Shown piece by piece: positions 16,492-24,737 of a stretch of DNA of 64,000 nt (the first letter of the stretch is position 1; every line of letters begins with the position of its first letter). The position numbers and the translations under genes are program-made. The notes below the pieces were generated by a model. It saw nothing but the letters and a program-made list of their open reading frames with translations, did not search any database and was not told where the DNA came from. Source of the DNA: Brevibacillus centrosporus (GTDB taxonomy: Bacteria; Bacillota; Bacilli; Brevibacillales; Brevibacillaceae); the NCBI RefSeq assembly GCF_003710815.1, contig NZ_RHHP01000031.1:62001-126000 (forward strand). Reading direction: 5' to 3'.

Positions 16492-17292
16492 ATGGCTAAA
16501 CAAGACAAAGATGCTACCTTCGTCGGAGACTCACGGGTATCGGCGAAGCGCATCCCAAACATTTCTCCATCTTACTCTGACTTCCCAGGTAAAACCGAAG
16601 CCTTCTGGCCGAACTTCCTGTTGAAAGAGTGGATGGTGGCAGCTGTTTGCTTGGTCGGCTTCCTCGTGCTGACGGTTTCCCATCCGTCGCCGTTGACTGA
16701 CAAGGCAAACCCGAATGATACCTCATTCGTACCGTTGCCAGACTGGTACTTCCTGTTCCTGTACCAAATGCTGAAGTATCCTTGGGCATCCGGTGACTGG
16801 GTAGTCCTCGGAACCATTATCATTCCTGGTATCGCTTTTGGTGCATTGATGCTGGCTCCTTGGCTGGATACCAGCAAAGAACGTCGTCCAAGCAAACGCC
16901 CAGTTGCAACTGGCTTGATGCTGACTGCACTGGTTGGCGTATTCTATCTGACTTGGGCTGCAGACCATGAGCATTCCCTCAGTCATCCATCCAGCAAAAC
17001 GGGTGGAGAACACGGTGGCAGCGGCGGATCTAGCGCAGCAGCACCTGCTCCGGCTGATTCCAGCTTTACCGCTGACGCTGTTTGGAAAGCGCAATCAAGC
17101 TGCATGGGATGCCACGGTAAAAACATGGAAGGCGGCATGGGGCCTAACCTTCAAAAAATCGGTAGCAAATACGATGCCACTCAGATTGCCGATATCATCC
17201 ATAACGGTAAACCACCTGCAATGCCAGGCGGTATGATTAAAGATGAAGCGGAAATCAAAAAGCTGGCTGAATACATGGCAAGCTTGAAATAA
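16492..17292 (+). CDS. qcrC: Menaquinol:cytochrome c reductase, subunit IV-cytochrome c fusion
   Basis: A 266-residue fusion. The N-terminal half is subunit IV-like with three membrane helices and the quinol-site segment PLPDWYFLFLYQ near residue 83. After a His/Ser/Ala-rich linker (about 155-190) comes a cytochrome c domain with the heme motif CMGCH (Cys204, Cys207, His208) and the methionine region PPAMPGGM. Passes electrons to a terminal oxidase. Start ATG 16492 behind AAGGAGGAA; followed by a terminator. Confidence 0.98.
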   Translation: MAKQDKDATFVGDSRVSAKRIPNISPSYSDFPGKTEAFWPNFLLKEWMVAAVCLVGFLVLTVSHPSPLTDKANPNDTSFVPLPDWYFLFLYQMLKYPWASGDWVVLGTIIIPGIAFGALMLAPWLDTSKERRPSKRPVATGLMLTALVGVFYLTWAADHEHSLSHPSSKTGGEHGGSGGSSAAAPAPADSSFTADAVWKAQSSCMGCHGKNMEGGMGPNLQKIGSKYDATQIADIIHNGKPPAMPGGMIKDEAEIKKLAEYMASLK

Positions 17293-17311
17293 GCTAATAG
17301 GGAAAAAGCTG

Positions 17312-17338
17312 GCTGACGCAAAGGTCAGCTTTTTCTTT
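17312..17338 (+). terminator. Intrinsic terminator after qcrC
   Basis: GCTGAC (17312-17317) with GTCAGC (17324-17329), 6-base loop, then TTTTTCTTT. Confidence 0.8.
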
Positions 17339-17367
17339 AGCGGCGTACACAGCGGGAGACGATAATC

Positions 17368-17964
17368 ATGATCTGGTGGGAGTGGTTTAGGCATTCGTTG
17401 GGGAAAAGATGGTTTCTATGGACGCTCTTTGTTGTCAACTTCTTGGGTACCATATACGGTTTTGTCTGGTATGGTAATCAACTGGCCGAAACACCTGCGT
17501 TCTTAACTCCTTTTGTTCCGGATAGCCCGACAGGTAGCGGACTTTTCGCTCTAGTTCTACTTACCTATTTGTTGGGTCGCCACATTCCTGTACTGGAAGC
17601 TTTAGCTGGCATCACCAATTTTAAATACGGTGTCTGGGCGGTCTGCATTATTTTGGCTGGATGGATGATGGGAAATGAAGTGCGTTGGACGGACATCATG
17701 CTAATCGTCTCGCATGCGGGTATGGCTGTGGAATCTGTATTATACGCTCGATTTTACAAGCTGAGTTTATTGCCAGTAGGGATTGCGGCTCTATGGACAC
17801 TTAACAACGACTTTCTAGATTACGTGATGAATATCCATCCGTGGCTGCCGAGTGTACTCGATCCTTACGAAGGAATAGTTGGCTTGTTTACCGTTCTGCT
17901 CAGTTTAATTTCCATTTCCGTTATATGGTTTGTAAATAGCAAATATACAACAAACAAGGTCTAA
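17368..17964 (+). CDS. ypjA: DUF1405 family membrane protein (YpjA)
   Basis: A 198-residue integral membrane protein with about five or six hydrophobic segments, for example WFLWTLFVVNFLGTIYGFVW at the N-terminus and VGLFTVLLSLISISVIWFV at the C-terminus. Located directly after qcrABC exactly as ypjA in B. subtilis; the DUF1405 assignment rests on that position and the hydrophobic profile. Function unknown. The stop codon is followed within a few bases by a terminator-like hairpin that also holds the ribosome site of ypjB. Confidence 0.85.
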   Translation: MIWWEWFRHSLGKRWFLWTLFVVNFLGTIYGFVWYGNQLAETPAFLTPFVPDSPTGSGLFALVLLTYLLGRHIPVLEALAGITNFKYGVWAVCIILAGWMMGNEVRWTDIMLIVSHAGMAVESVLYARFYKLSLLPVGIAALWTLNNDFLDYVMNIHPWLPSVLDPYEGIVGLFTVLLSLISISVIWFVNSKYTTNKV

Positions 17965-17970
17965 TCTTGT

Positions 17971-18010
17971 CCTCCTTTCCATAGTCTGTACAAGGGAAAG
18001 GAGGTTTTTT
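17971..18010 (+). promoter_or_regulatory. Terminator-like hairpin that contains the ypjB ribosome-binding site
   Basis: CCTCCTTTCC (17971-17980) pairs perfectly with GGAAAGGAGG (17995-18004), followed by TTTTTT and, three bases later, the TTG start of ypjB. The AAGGAGG of the right arm is the only ribosome site for that start. The element therefore could both end ypjA transcription and mask translation of ypjB in transcripts that continue. CTTGT (17966-17970) is complementary to ACAAG in the loop (17990-17994), allowing a competing or pseudoknotted pairing. Confidence 0.7.
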
Positions 18011-18013
18011 GCG

Positions 18014-18829
18014 TTGAAGAAAAACATCCGCTACTTGCTCTTTTTCTTGAGTGTTGGCTTGTTTTTATCCTGGCCGATTCACAATCTATACTCACAGCTG
18101 GATCAGCCAGTAGAAGAAAAGCAGCTGGCTGCCCTCGATCAGATCGCACATGAGTTCTTGTCAAATGTGAAAAAAGGGGACATGGAGAACGCTCAGAAAC
18201 AACTCGTTCAATTGGCTGATCAGTTCCCCAATCAGCATTTGCCGATCCCCATCCGGATTGAAAGTCTCAATGCGGTGACCCAGTCGATCCTCGCAGCGAA
18301 ACAAAGCTTTGCCTCTGCAAACGTGAGTGAACAACAGCTACTGTGGCATGCGACGCAAGTGCGAGTCGCCATAGATGCTTTGACCCACGTGCACCAGCCC
18401 ATGTGGAGAAGCTACTATCCTTCCTTTGCGACACAGGTGCAAAATTTGCAGCAATCTGCGGTCGAGCGCAATTACGCGCAGTTTCGGGAGCAGTTTGACG
18501 AAAATTATCAGTTGTACCTCGTGATCAAGCCGGCAATGAGCATACAGCTTCCCGAGAGCCAGATGTATTCGATCACGACTGCCTATGAGGTGATCTCCAA
18601 AGAAATGCGCAATGCCCAGATGGATTGGCAGTTGGTCCGGGAAGCACTGCGTGATTTGAATGGATCGATGCAGCTGGCATTTGTCGGTGAAGAGAAAAGT
18701 ACCTTTGCCAGGCTGATGATGAGGCCAGATTCGCCTATGGTCATGCTGGTGTCGGTTGGTATTGCCTTGCTAGTCGCTTTGTCCTATGTTGCTTGGAAAA
18801 AATATGACGGCGAAATCCGCTCTGCCTAG
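18014..18829 (+). CDS. ypjB: Sporulation protein YpjB
   Basis: A 271-residue protein in the position of ypjB, with a signal-type hydrophobic N-terminus (KNIRYLLFFLSVGLFLSWPI), a long helical extracytoplasmic middle rich in Gln, and a C-terminal membrane helix (MVMLVSVGIALLVALSYVAW). In B. subtilis the gene is linked to sporulation by expression; its biochemical role is unknown. Starts at TTG 18014, nine bases after GGAAAGGAGG, which lies in the 3' arm of a hairpin. TTG start plus masked ribosome site suggests low, controlled translation. Confidence 0.85.
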   Translation: MKKNIRYLLFFLSVGLFLSWPIHNLYSQLDQPVEEKQLAALDQIAHEFLSNVKKGDMENAQKQLVQLADQFPNQHLPIPIRIESLNAVTQSILAAKQSFASANVSEQQLLWHATQVRVAIDALTHVHQPMWRSYYPSFATQVQNLQQSAVERNYAQFREQFDENYQLYLVIKPAMSIQLPESQMYSITTAYEVISKEMRNAQMDWQLVREALRDLNGSMQLAFVGEEKSTFARLMMRPDSPMVMLVSVGIALLVALSYVAWKKYDGEIRSA

Positions 18830-18851
18830 AGGGCGGGGGATAGCCTAAAGC

Positions 18852-18887
18852 AAAAAGACGCGGGTAGCTGCTCCCGCGTCCTTTTGT
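18852..18887. terminator. Bidirectional terminator between ypjB and ypjC
   Basis: GACGCGGG (18857-18864) with CCCGCGTC (18873-18880). AAAAA precedes and CTTTTGTCTTT follows, so it can serve the converging ypjB (+) and ypjC (-) genes. Confidence 0.85.
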
Positions 18888-18902
18888 CTTTAGGTAGAAA
18901 GG

Positions 18903-19760
18903 TTAGTCTTGAATCGGCTGCTTGTTTTCATCCAAGGTAAAGCCTTCACCCAATACTTCGTGAACATCGTTGACGATGACAAAAGCGTGCGGGTCAACTT
19001 CCTGAACGATATTTTTAAACCGCATCACTTCGTTGCGGCTGACGACAACGTAGATGACTTGCTTGGACTCACCAGAGAATGCACCTTTCCCGGAAAGTAA
19101 GGTTACTCCGCGTCCCAGATCGAGGATTTGCTTGCAGATTTCGTCAGTTTTCCCCGAAATGATGGTGAGAGCTTTTCCTGCATAGGCCCCGTCCTGGAAG
19201 AAGTCAATGACCCGTGCGGCGATGAAGACGACCACCAATGTGTACATCGCGCTCTCCAGATTCAAATAGAACAGTGATGCTCCAATGACAAGAATATCAC
19301 CGAGAAACAGGGTGCGCCCCATGCTGACCCCCATGTATTTTTGCAGCAGTCGGGCGATGATGTCTACGCCACCAGTCGTGCCTCCGTAACGGAAGATGAT
19401 GCCCAGTCCTACACCGACAGCGACCCCCGCGTACAAGGATGCCAGCAAGCGATCGTTCATCGGGAGCGGGAGTACGCCGTCAAAGACCGATAGAAACACA
19501 GAGAGGGAGACGGTACCGAGAATGGTATAGAAAAAAGAAGTCCGGCCAAGAATCTTCCACCCCAGAATAAACAGCGGGATGTTTAAGACTAAAAAGACAA
19601 CCCCTTGATCCACGACTGGGAACAGCAGCTTGATGAGGATGCTGATGCCCGTTATTCCGCCTTCTGCAAGGTGATTGGGAATGTTAAACGAGTTGATGCC
19701 AAATCCCATGATGGCAGAACCAATGATGATGGCAATGATGCTTTTAAGACGTACATTCAT
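18903..19760 (-). CDS. ypjC: YitT/DUF161 family membrane protein with DUF2179 tail (YpjC)
   Basis: A 285-residue protein with about five N-terminal membrane helices (for example SIIAIIIGSAIMGFGINSF) and a soluble C-terminal domain. The glycine-rich GGTTGGVDIIARLLQKY is characteristic of the YitT family. The C-terminal part (KALTIISGKTDEICKQILD and VISLARGVTLL-like region through NDVHEVLGEGF) is the DUF2179 domain. Corresponds in place to ypjC of B. subtilis, also on the opposite strand. Transport of a small anion or metabolite is often proposed for the family but is not established. Start ATG at 19760 behind GGAGGAC on the minus strand. Confidence 0.88.
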   Translation of the reverse strand: MNVRLKSIIAIIIGSAIMGFGINSFNIPNHLAEGGITGISILIKLLFPVVDQGVVFLVLNIPLFILGWKILGRTSFFYTILGTVSLSVFLSVFDGVLPLPMNDRLLASLYAGVAVGVGLGIIFRYGGTTGGVDIIARLLQKYMGVSMGRTLFLGDILVIGASLFYLNLESAMYTLVVVFIAARVIDFFQDGAYAGKALTIISGKTDEICKQILDLGRGVTLLSGKGAFSGESKQVIYVVVSRNEVMRFKNIVQEVDPHAFVIVNDVHEVLGEGFTLDENKQPIQD

Positions 19761-19805
19761 AAAGTCCTCCTGTTCGCCAATCGGTCATGTTTGCGATCCC
19801 AATTG

Positions 19806-19837
19806 ACCTGTAATGCAGGTAAATCGCCTGTTACCTG
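19806..19837. promoter_or_regulatory. Triple half-site inverted repeat in the ypjC/ypjD divergent region
   Basis: ACCTG (19806-19810), CAGGTAA (19816-19822) and TTACCTG (19831-19837) form overlapping inverted repeats; the last two are a perfect 7-bp palindrome with an 8-base centre. Lying between divergent genes, this looks like a possible operator. A TATAAT on the minus strand (about 19854-19859) lies upstream of ypjC. Confidence 0.35.
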
Positions 19838-19910
19838 AATCCATACGATTGCCATTATAATGGAACGTTTATTTGATTGTCCATATGCTGGAAAGCGGAA
19901 GTATTGAGAT

Positions 19911-19939
19911 TTGGCAAACGGAGCCTTTTCGGTTACGAT
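19911..19939 (+). promoter_or_regulatory. Promoter for the ypjD-dapB operon
   Basis: TTGGCA (19911-19916), 17-base spacer, TACGAT (19934-19939), 38 bp before the ypjD start. Two mismatches from vegetative consensus in total, with optimal spacing. Confidence 0.5.
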
Positions 19940-19976
19940 AAGTGAAAGAGAGAAGCGTGACTAAAGGAGTGAGAAG

Positions 19977-20318
19977 ATGGAACGGAAGAAGACCATGCAA
20001 GAGATGCAACAGGAAGTGGATCAATACATATCGCAATTTAAAGAAGGCTACTTTTCCCCTCTCTCGATGATGGCGAGAATGACAGAAGAAGTAGGCGAGC
20101 TGGCAAGAGAAATCAACCATTTCTATGGTGAGAAGCCAAAGAAGAGTGACGAAGGCGAGAAAACGGTGGAAGAAGAGCTTGGGGATGTGCTCTTTATCGT
20201 GATCTGCTTCGCCAATTCGCTTGGGATCGATATGCAAGAAGCGTTTGATCGTATTATGCACAAATTTAATACACGCGATAAAGATCGCTGGACAAGAATA
20301 GAGGAGAATCAATCATAA
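19977..20318 (+). CDS. ypjD: MazG-type nucleotide pyrophosphohydrolase (YpjD)
   Basis: A 113-residue single-domain MazG-like protein. The metal-binding signature is present as EEVGELAREIN (about residues 38-48) and EEELGDVLFIV (about 68-78), the EExxE...ExxxD layout of the dUTPase/MazG superfamily. Expected to hydrolyse non-canonical NTPs to NMP and pyrophosphate; the exact substrate is unknown. Start ATG 19977 behind AAGGAGTGAG. Its TAA overlaps the dapB ATG by one base. Confidence 0.92.
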   Translation: MERKKTMQEMQQEVDQYISQFKEGYFSPLSMMARMTEEVGELAREINHFYGEKPKKSDEGEKTVEEELGDVLFIVICFANSLGIDMQEAFDRIMHKFNTRDKDRWTRIEENQS

Positions 20319-21070
20319 TGGAGAAGCAGATTCGGGTTGCAGTGGCGGGTGCCAAAGGTCGCATGGGTCAGGAAGTAGTAAAAATGCTGGGAGAAGATGC
20401 TCAGCTGATTTTCACCGGAAATCTGGATACGAGAGGCGACGAGGAATCCATTCGCTTGCAAATGGAAGAAATGAAACCGGACGTTCTGGTGGATTTTACG
20501 ACGCCGCATAGCGTGTATCGCCATATGGAAATTTGCCTGCAGTATGGTGTTCGCCCTGTTGTAGGAACGACTGGATTGACCCCCGAGCAATTGCAGGAAA
20601 TGACTGATCGCTATCGGGAAGCTGGATTGGGAGCAATCATCGCGCCGAACTTTGCGATTGGGGCGATTCTGTGTATGAAATTCGCGGCGCTGGCTTCCAA
20701 ATACATGCCGCATGTGGAAATTATCGAATTGCATCACGATCGCAAGCTGGACGCACCGAGTGGCACCGCATTGAAGACGGCCGAGATGATTGCAGCGGTA
20801 CGGGAGGAGCTGAAGCAGGGACATCCGGAAGAAAAAGAAATCATCGCCGGGGCACGTGGAGCAGAATACGAAGGCTTCCGCATCCACAGCGTAAGACTTC
20901 CAGGCATGGTTGCCCATCAAGAGGTTCTATTTGGTGCCGTGGGTCAAACCTTGTCCATTCGTCATGACTCGATCAGCCGTGAATCGTTCATGCCAGGCGT
21001 CAATATGGCTATCAAGGCAGTGGTGAATATGAACAGCCTGGTCTATGGATTGGAGCATTTGATAGATTAA
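20318..21070 (+). CDS. dapB: 4-hydroxy-tetrahydrodipicolinate reductase
   Basis: NAD(P)H-dependent reductase of the diaminopimelate/lysine pathway, which also yields the dipicolinate precursor used in spores. The 250-residue protein shows the nucleotide motif VAGAKGRMGQEVVKML, VDFTTPHS, GTTGLTPEQ, the catalytic segment ELHHDRKLDAPSGTA, and the C-terminal ISRESFMPGV. Overlaps ypjD by one base, so translation is coupled. Confidence 0.98.
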   Translation: MEKQIRVAVAGAKGRMGQEVVKMLGEDAQLIFTGNLDTRGDEESIRLQMEEMKPDVLVDFTTPHSVYRHMEICLQYGVRPVVGTTGLTPEQLQEMTDRYREAGLGAIIAPNFAIGAILCMKFAALASKYMPHVEIIELHHDRKLDAPSGTALKTAEMIAAVREELKQGHPEEKEIIAGARGAEYEGFRIHSVRLPGMVAHQEVLFGAVGQTLSIRHDSISRESFMPGVNMAIKAVVNMNSLVYGLEHLID

Positions 21071-21119
21071 ACGATCGTTTAAAAGTCGATCTCGAGTGAA
21101 CAGTAAGGGAGAGGTTTGC

Positions 21120-21530
21120 GTGAAAATTGCTTTAATCGCACACGATCGAAAAAAAGAGGAAATCGTTCACTTGGCAATGGCCTATGAGTCTATTTTGGCA
21201 AAGCATACGCTGGTTGCCACGGGAACAACAGGGCTGCGTATCATGGAAGCGACATCGCTTACCGTCAGCCGCGTTTTGTCAGGGCCGCTGGGTGGGGATC
21301 AGCAGATTGGTGCCATGATTGCCCGCAATGAAATGGATCTTATCATCTTTTTGCGTGATCCGCTGACCTCCCAGCCACATGAACCGGACATCACGGCACT
21401 TTTGAGGCTCTGTGATGTGCACAAGATTCCTTTCGCGACAAACCTCGGTACGGCTGAAATCGTACTGAAGGCGCTGCAGCGGGGCGAGCTGGATTGGCGT
21501 GAGGTAGTACACAAGGAGAATGAGGAATGA
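21120..21530 (+). CDS. mgsA: Methylglyoxal synthase
   Basis: Converts dihydroxyacetone phosphate to methylglyoxal and phosphate, a bypass relieving sugar-phosphate stress. Start at GTG 21120 (MKIALIAHDRKKEE) behind GGGAGAGG, giving 136 residues, the family norm; an in-frame GTG at 21096 lacks a ribosome site. Motifs ATGTTGLRIME, SGPLGGDQQIGAMIA and the active-site LRDPLTSQPHEPDI with catalytic Asp and His are intact. The neighbouring bacillithiol genes supply the thiol commonly used in methylglyoxal detoxification, a sensible pairing. Overlaps bshB1 by 4 bp. Confidence 0.97.
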   Translation: MKIALIAHDRKKEEIVHLAMAYESILAKHTLVATGTTGLRIMEATSLTVSRVLSGPLGGDQQIGAMIARNEMDLIIFLRDPLTSQPHEPDITALLRLCDVHKIPFATNLGTAEIVLKALQRGELDWREVVHKENEE

Positions 21531-22222
21531 GTTCACTCGATATTTTGGCCATTGGCGCTCATCCGGACGATGTCGAAATTGGGGCATCCGGAAGCTTGCT
21601 GTTGGCTGCCAAACAAGGAAAGCGTGTTGGCATTCTGGATTTGACATACGCTGAACTTTCCTCGAATGGAAATGTGGAGCGTCGTCAGCAAGAAGCCGCC
21701 GCCGCAGATAAACTGCTTGGCGTAGTGGAGCGTTATAACTTTGGCTTGCCTGATCGTGGGTTGGAAGCGGTCAAGGAGGAAGCGATTCGCAAAGTGGTGG
21801 AGCTGATTCGCACGACTCGTCCACAAATCGTACTGGCGCCCTACCATCAGGATCGTCATCCTGACCATGAGAGCGTCAGCCGAATTGTGCGAGAGGCGGT
21901 TTTTTCTGCTGGAATCCGCAAGTATCTGGCGGATCAAACGCCACCTGCTTATCGTCCCAGCCAGTTGATGTATTACTTTATCAATTCTACGGTGACTCCC
22001 CAGGTTGTCGTCGATGTGACCTCCGTTTATTCAGAGAAAATGGAGGTGCTCCGATGCTACCGCAGCCAGTTCGAGCTGGAGGAAGGCAGTGTGACAACGC
22101 CGCTCACGAACGGGTATTTGGAGATGGTCGAGTACCGCGAGCGCCTTTTCGGACAGCAAGCGGGCGTGACCTATGCGGAAGGTTTTATGAGCGCAACACC
22201 CTATGTATTGGCTAACCTGTAA
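21527..22222 (+). CDS. bshB1: Bacillithiol biosynthesis deacetylase
   Basis: Zinc-dependent N-acetyl-glucosaminyl-malate deacetylase, second step of bacillithiol synthesis. The 231-residue LmbE-family protein has the metal and catalytic motif AIGAHPDDVEIGASGSL at its N-terminus and the third ligand in HQDRHPDHESVSRIV near residue 110. It lies directly upstream of bshA, as in B. subtilis (ypjG-ypjH). Confidence 0.97.
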   Translation: MSSLDILAIGAHPDDVEIGASGSLLLAAKQGKRVGILDLTYAELSSNGNVERRQQEAAAADKLLGVVERYNFGLPDRGLEAVKEEAIRKVVELIRTTRPQIVLAPYHQDRHPDHESVSRIVREAVFSAGIRKYLADQTPPAYRPSQLMYYFINSTVTPQVVVDVTSVYSEKMEVLRCYRSQFELEEGSVTTPLTNGYLEMVEYRERLFGQQAGVTYAEGFMSATPYVLANL

Positions 22223-22241
22223 GAAGGAGTGACACCCTGGT

Positions 22242-23360
22242 ATGAACATCGGGATCACCTGTTATCCGTCTCTTGGCGGATCTGGCGTCGTTGCCACTGA
22301 ACTTGGGAAGCTACTGGCAGAGCGTGGCCACCAGGTGCATTTTATCACCTCGGGGATGCCATTTCGCTTGGGCAGCTTTCACCCGAACATCTTTTATCAT
22401 GAAGTCGAAGTCAACAACTACAACGTTTTTAAATATCCGCCCTATGATCTGACACTGGCAAGTCGTATGGCGCAGGTCGCCAAAAATGAGAAGCTGGACT
22501 TACTGCATGTTCATTATGCCGTTCCCCATGCCTTGTGCGCTTTTTTGGCGAAGCAGATGGTTGGCGATCATTTGAAAATCATAACGACCTTGCACGGTAC
22601 CGACATTACGGTGTTGGGCTACGATTCCAACCTGCGCGACATGATCCGGTTTGGTATTGAGCGCAGCGATATGGTGACAGCGGTATCCAAAGATCTGATT
22701 CACCAGACACATGAGCTGTTGCACGTGGACAAAGAAATCATTCCTGTTTATAACTTCGTCGATAAACGCAGGTATTACCCCAAGGATGTTCGTGAGCTGA
22801 AGAAAAAGTTTGCTCCCAGCGGGGAAAAGATCTTGATGCACATCTCCAACTTCCGCGCCGTAAAGCGGGTACCAGACGTTGTTGAGGTGTTTGCCAAAGT
22901 ACGTGAACAAATGCCGTCTCGTCTCCTGCTGATCGGGGAAGGCCCGGAAATGGGACTCGTTCGCCAGATGATTGCCGAGAAGGGTTTGGCAGCAGATGTC
23001 TGTTTCTTAGGTAAACAGGAGGATGTGGCAGAAGTGCTCTCCCTCGCGGATGTCATGCTTCTTCCTTCTTCAAAGGAAAGCTTTGGGCTGGTCGCGTTGG
23101 AAGCGATGGCTTGCGGAGTCCCCGTGGTTGCAACTGTCGCAGGTGGACTGCCAGAAGTCGTACTCGATGGCGAAACGGGCTATTTGTACGAGGTCGGCGA
23201 CGTAGCTGGGATGGCGAGTGGAACCGTGCAGCTTTTGCAAAACCAGGAGCTATACGAGACTTTCTCCCGTAACAGCATCCACCGCTCGTGTGAAACGTTT
23301 TGCCATGATACGATTACATCCCAATATGAAGAGCTTTACACTCAGTTGCTGAAAGGGTAG
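22242..23360 (+). CDS. bshA: N-acetyl-alpha-D-glucosaminyl L-malate synthase
   Basis: GT4-family glycosyltransferase that joins UDP-GlcNAc to L-malate, first step of bacillithiol synthesis. The 372-residue protein begins MNIGITCYPSLGGSGVVA, typical of BshA, and has the malate/UDP segments HVHYAVPHALCA and TTLHGTDITVLG. The GT4 E-x7-E block is SKESFGLVALEAMACGVPVV. Start ATG 22242 behind AAGGAGTG. A hairpin follows before cca. Confidence 0.97.
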   Translation: MNIGITCYPSLGGSGVVATELGKLLAERGHQVHFITSGMPFRLGSFHPNIFYHEVEVNNYNVFKYPPYDLTLASRMAQVAKNEKLDLLHVHYAVPHALCAFLAKQMVGDHLKIITTLHGTDITVLGYDSNLRDMIRFGIERSDMVTAVSKDLIHQTHELLHVDKEIIPVYNFVDKRRYYPKDVRELKKKFAPSGEKILMHISNFRAVKRVPDVVEVFAKVREQMPSRLLLIGEGPEMGLVRQMIAEKGLAADVCFLGKQEDVAEVLSLADVMLLPSSKESFGLVALEAMACGVPVVATVAGGLPEVVLDGETGYLYEVGDVAGMASGTVQLLQNQELYETFSRNSIHRSCETFCHDTITSQYEELYTQLLKG

Positions 23361-23370
23361 AGCCAGCAGG

Positions 23371-23408
23371 ACCTGCACGCGTATTTATGATCGCGGCAGG
23401 TTGCTTTT
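23371..23408 (+). terminator. Hairpin between bshA and cca
   Basis: ACCTGC-A-CGCG (23371-23381) pairs with CGCG-GCAGGT (23392-23401), one bulged base, 10-base loop, then TGCTTTTGG. A modest terminator or processing site. The remaining 100 bases to cca hold no other feature I can support. Confidence 0.5.
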
Positions 23409-23513
23409 GGTCAGCTGATGCAGCTTGGAGATGAATATAAATAACCCGTACAAAAATTTCATCAGAAACACCCCCTTTGGCAGGCGGACGGGACGGAAAT
23501 GGAGGGAGATTAC

Positions 23514-24737
23514 ATGGGAAAAGCACTAGCGATACGGATACTGCAAACCTTGGAAGAAAACGGTTTTGAAGCTTATTTCGTTGGTGGCTGCGTCCGCGAT
23601 TGGCTGCTCGGAAGACCCGTGCATGATATAGATATATGTACGAATGCCCATCCAGGCGACGTCATCCGTCTGTTTCCCGACCATGTTCCAACAGGGCTGA
23701 AGCACGGGACTGTTTCTGTGAAAATAGAGGGGCATTTTTTTGAAGTGACGACCTACCGGACTGAAGGCAAGTACGAAGATTATCGCCGGCCCAGTGATGT
23801 GCAATTTGTAGACGATCTGAGACTAGACCTTGAGCGGCGCGATTTTACCATGAATGCTATGGCGATGGATCTGAGCGATCATCTACAAGATCCATTTGCG
23901 GGCCGTGACGATCTGGCAAGGAAGCTGGTGCGGGCCGTTGGAGAGCCGGAAGAGCGCTTTCGGGAAGATGCCTTGCGCTTGCTGCGCGCGGTTCGTTTCT
24001 CCGCTCAACTGGGCTTCGAGATAGAAGAGAATACACAAAATGCCATGAAGCAGACAGCCCCGTTTTTGGCGCATATTGCGGTCGAACGAGTCAGGGAAGA
24101 GCTGAACAAAATGCTTGCGAGCGATGCACCGGAAAAGGGTTGTCTGTTGCTGCGCGAGACGAAGCTGCTGGACTACTCGCCGCTGTTTGCCCAATTGTTT
24201 GTTCAATCAACGAATCACGCCTGGAGGCTTGTGCATCTGACAACGCTCTCGCAAAAATGGGCGATGCTGATGTATGCGGCAGGCTTATCCGCCTCGTCTG
24301 CCCGTGAAGTGTGCACGCAGCTGCGGATGTCGAAAAAGGAAACGGAAGCGTGCGCGACCCTGGTCGAGTTACTCCTGCGAATACAGCCGCGTTGGGATGA
24401 GCCAAAAGCGATTGAGTGGGGGCCATTGCTGTTGGAGGCAGGCTGGGAGGTTTGCACCGACTTGGCTGCACTGCTTCAAGGCTGCTGGTGGAACAAGCAG
24501 GACGAAGCGCTTGCTCACACGCTGCGCAAAGCGCATGACGCGATGCCGATCAAAACCGTAAAAGAGCTAGCGGTGTCAGGCTTGGATTTGCAAGCAGCAC
24601 TTCAGAAGAAACCGGGTGAATGGATTTGGCGTACACTTGCGACCCTGTTGTCTCAAGTGGCCCTGCAAGGTTTGCCCAATACACCGGAAGACTTGCTCGA
24701 GGCGGCAAAGAAAGAGGTTGCACGAAATGAATATTAA
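23514..24737 (+). CDS. cca: CCA tRNA nucleotidyltransferase
   Basis: Adds or repairs the CCA end of tRNAs (papS in older Bacillus usage). Start at ATG 23514, six bases after GGAGGGAG; ATG 23499 precedes that site and is rejected. The 407-residue class II enzyme shows YFVGGCVRDWLLGRPVHDID with the GG and DxD catalytic elements, the RRDFTMNAMAMD motif, and PEERFREDALRLLRAVRF. The C-terminal third is the helical tail typical of the Bacillus-type enzyme. Overlaps birA by 11 bp. Confidence 0.97.
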   Translation: MGKALAIRILQTLEENGFEAYFVGGCVRDWLLGRPVHDIDICTNAHPGDVIRLFPDHVPTGLKHGTVSVKIEGHFFEVTTYRTEGKYEDYRRPSDVQFVDDLRLDLERRDFTMNAMAMDLSDHLQDPFAGRDDLARKLVRAVGEPEERFREDALRLLRAVRFSAQLGFEIEENTQNAMKQTAPFLAHIAVERVREELNKMLASDAPEKGCLLLRETKLLDYSPLFAQLFVQSTNHAWRLVHLTTLSQKWAMLMYAAGLSASSAREVCTQLRMSKKETEACATLVELLLRIQPRWDEPKAIEWGPLLLEAGWEVCTDLAALLQGCWWNKQDEALAHTLRKAHDAMPIKTVKELAVSGLDLQAALQKKPGEWIWRTLATLLSQVALQGLPNTPEDLLEAAKKEVARNEY

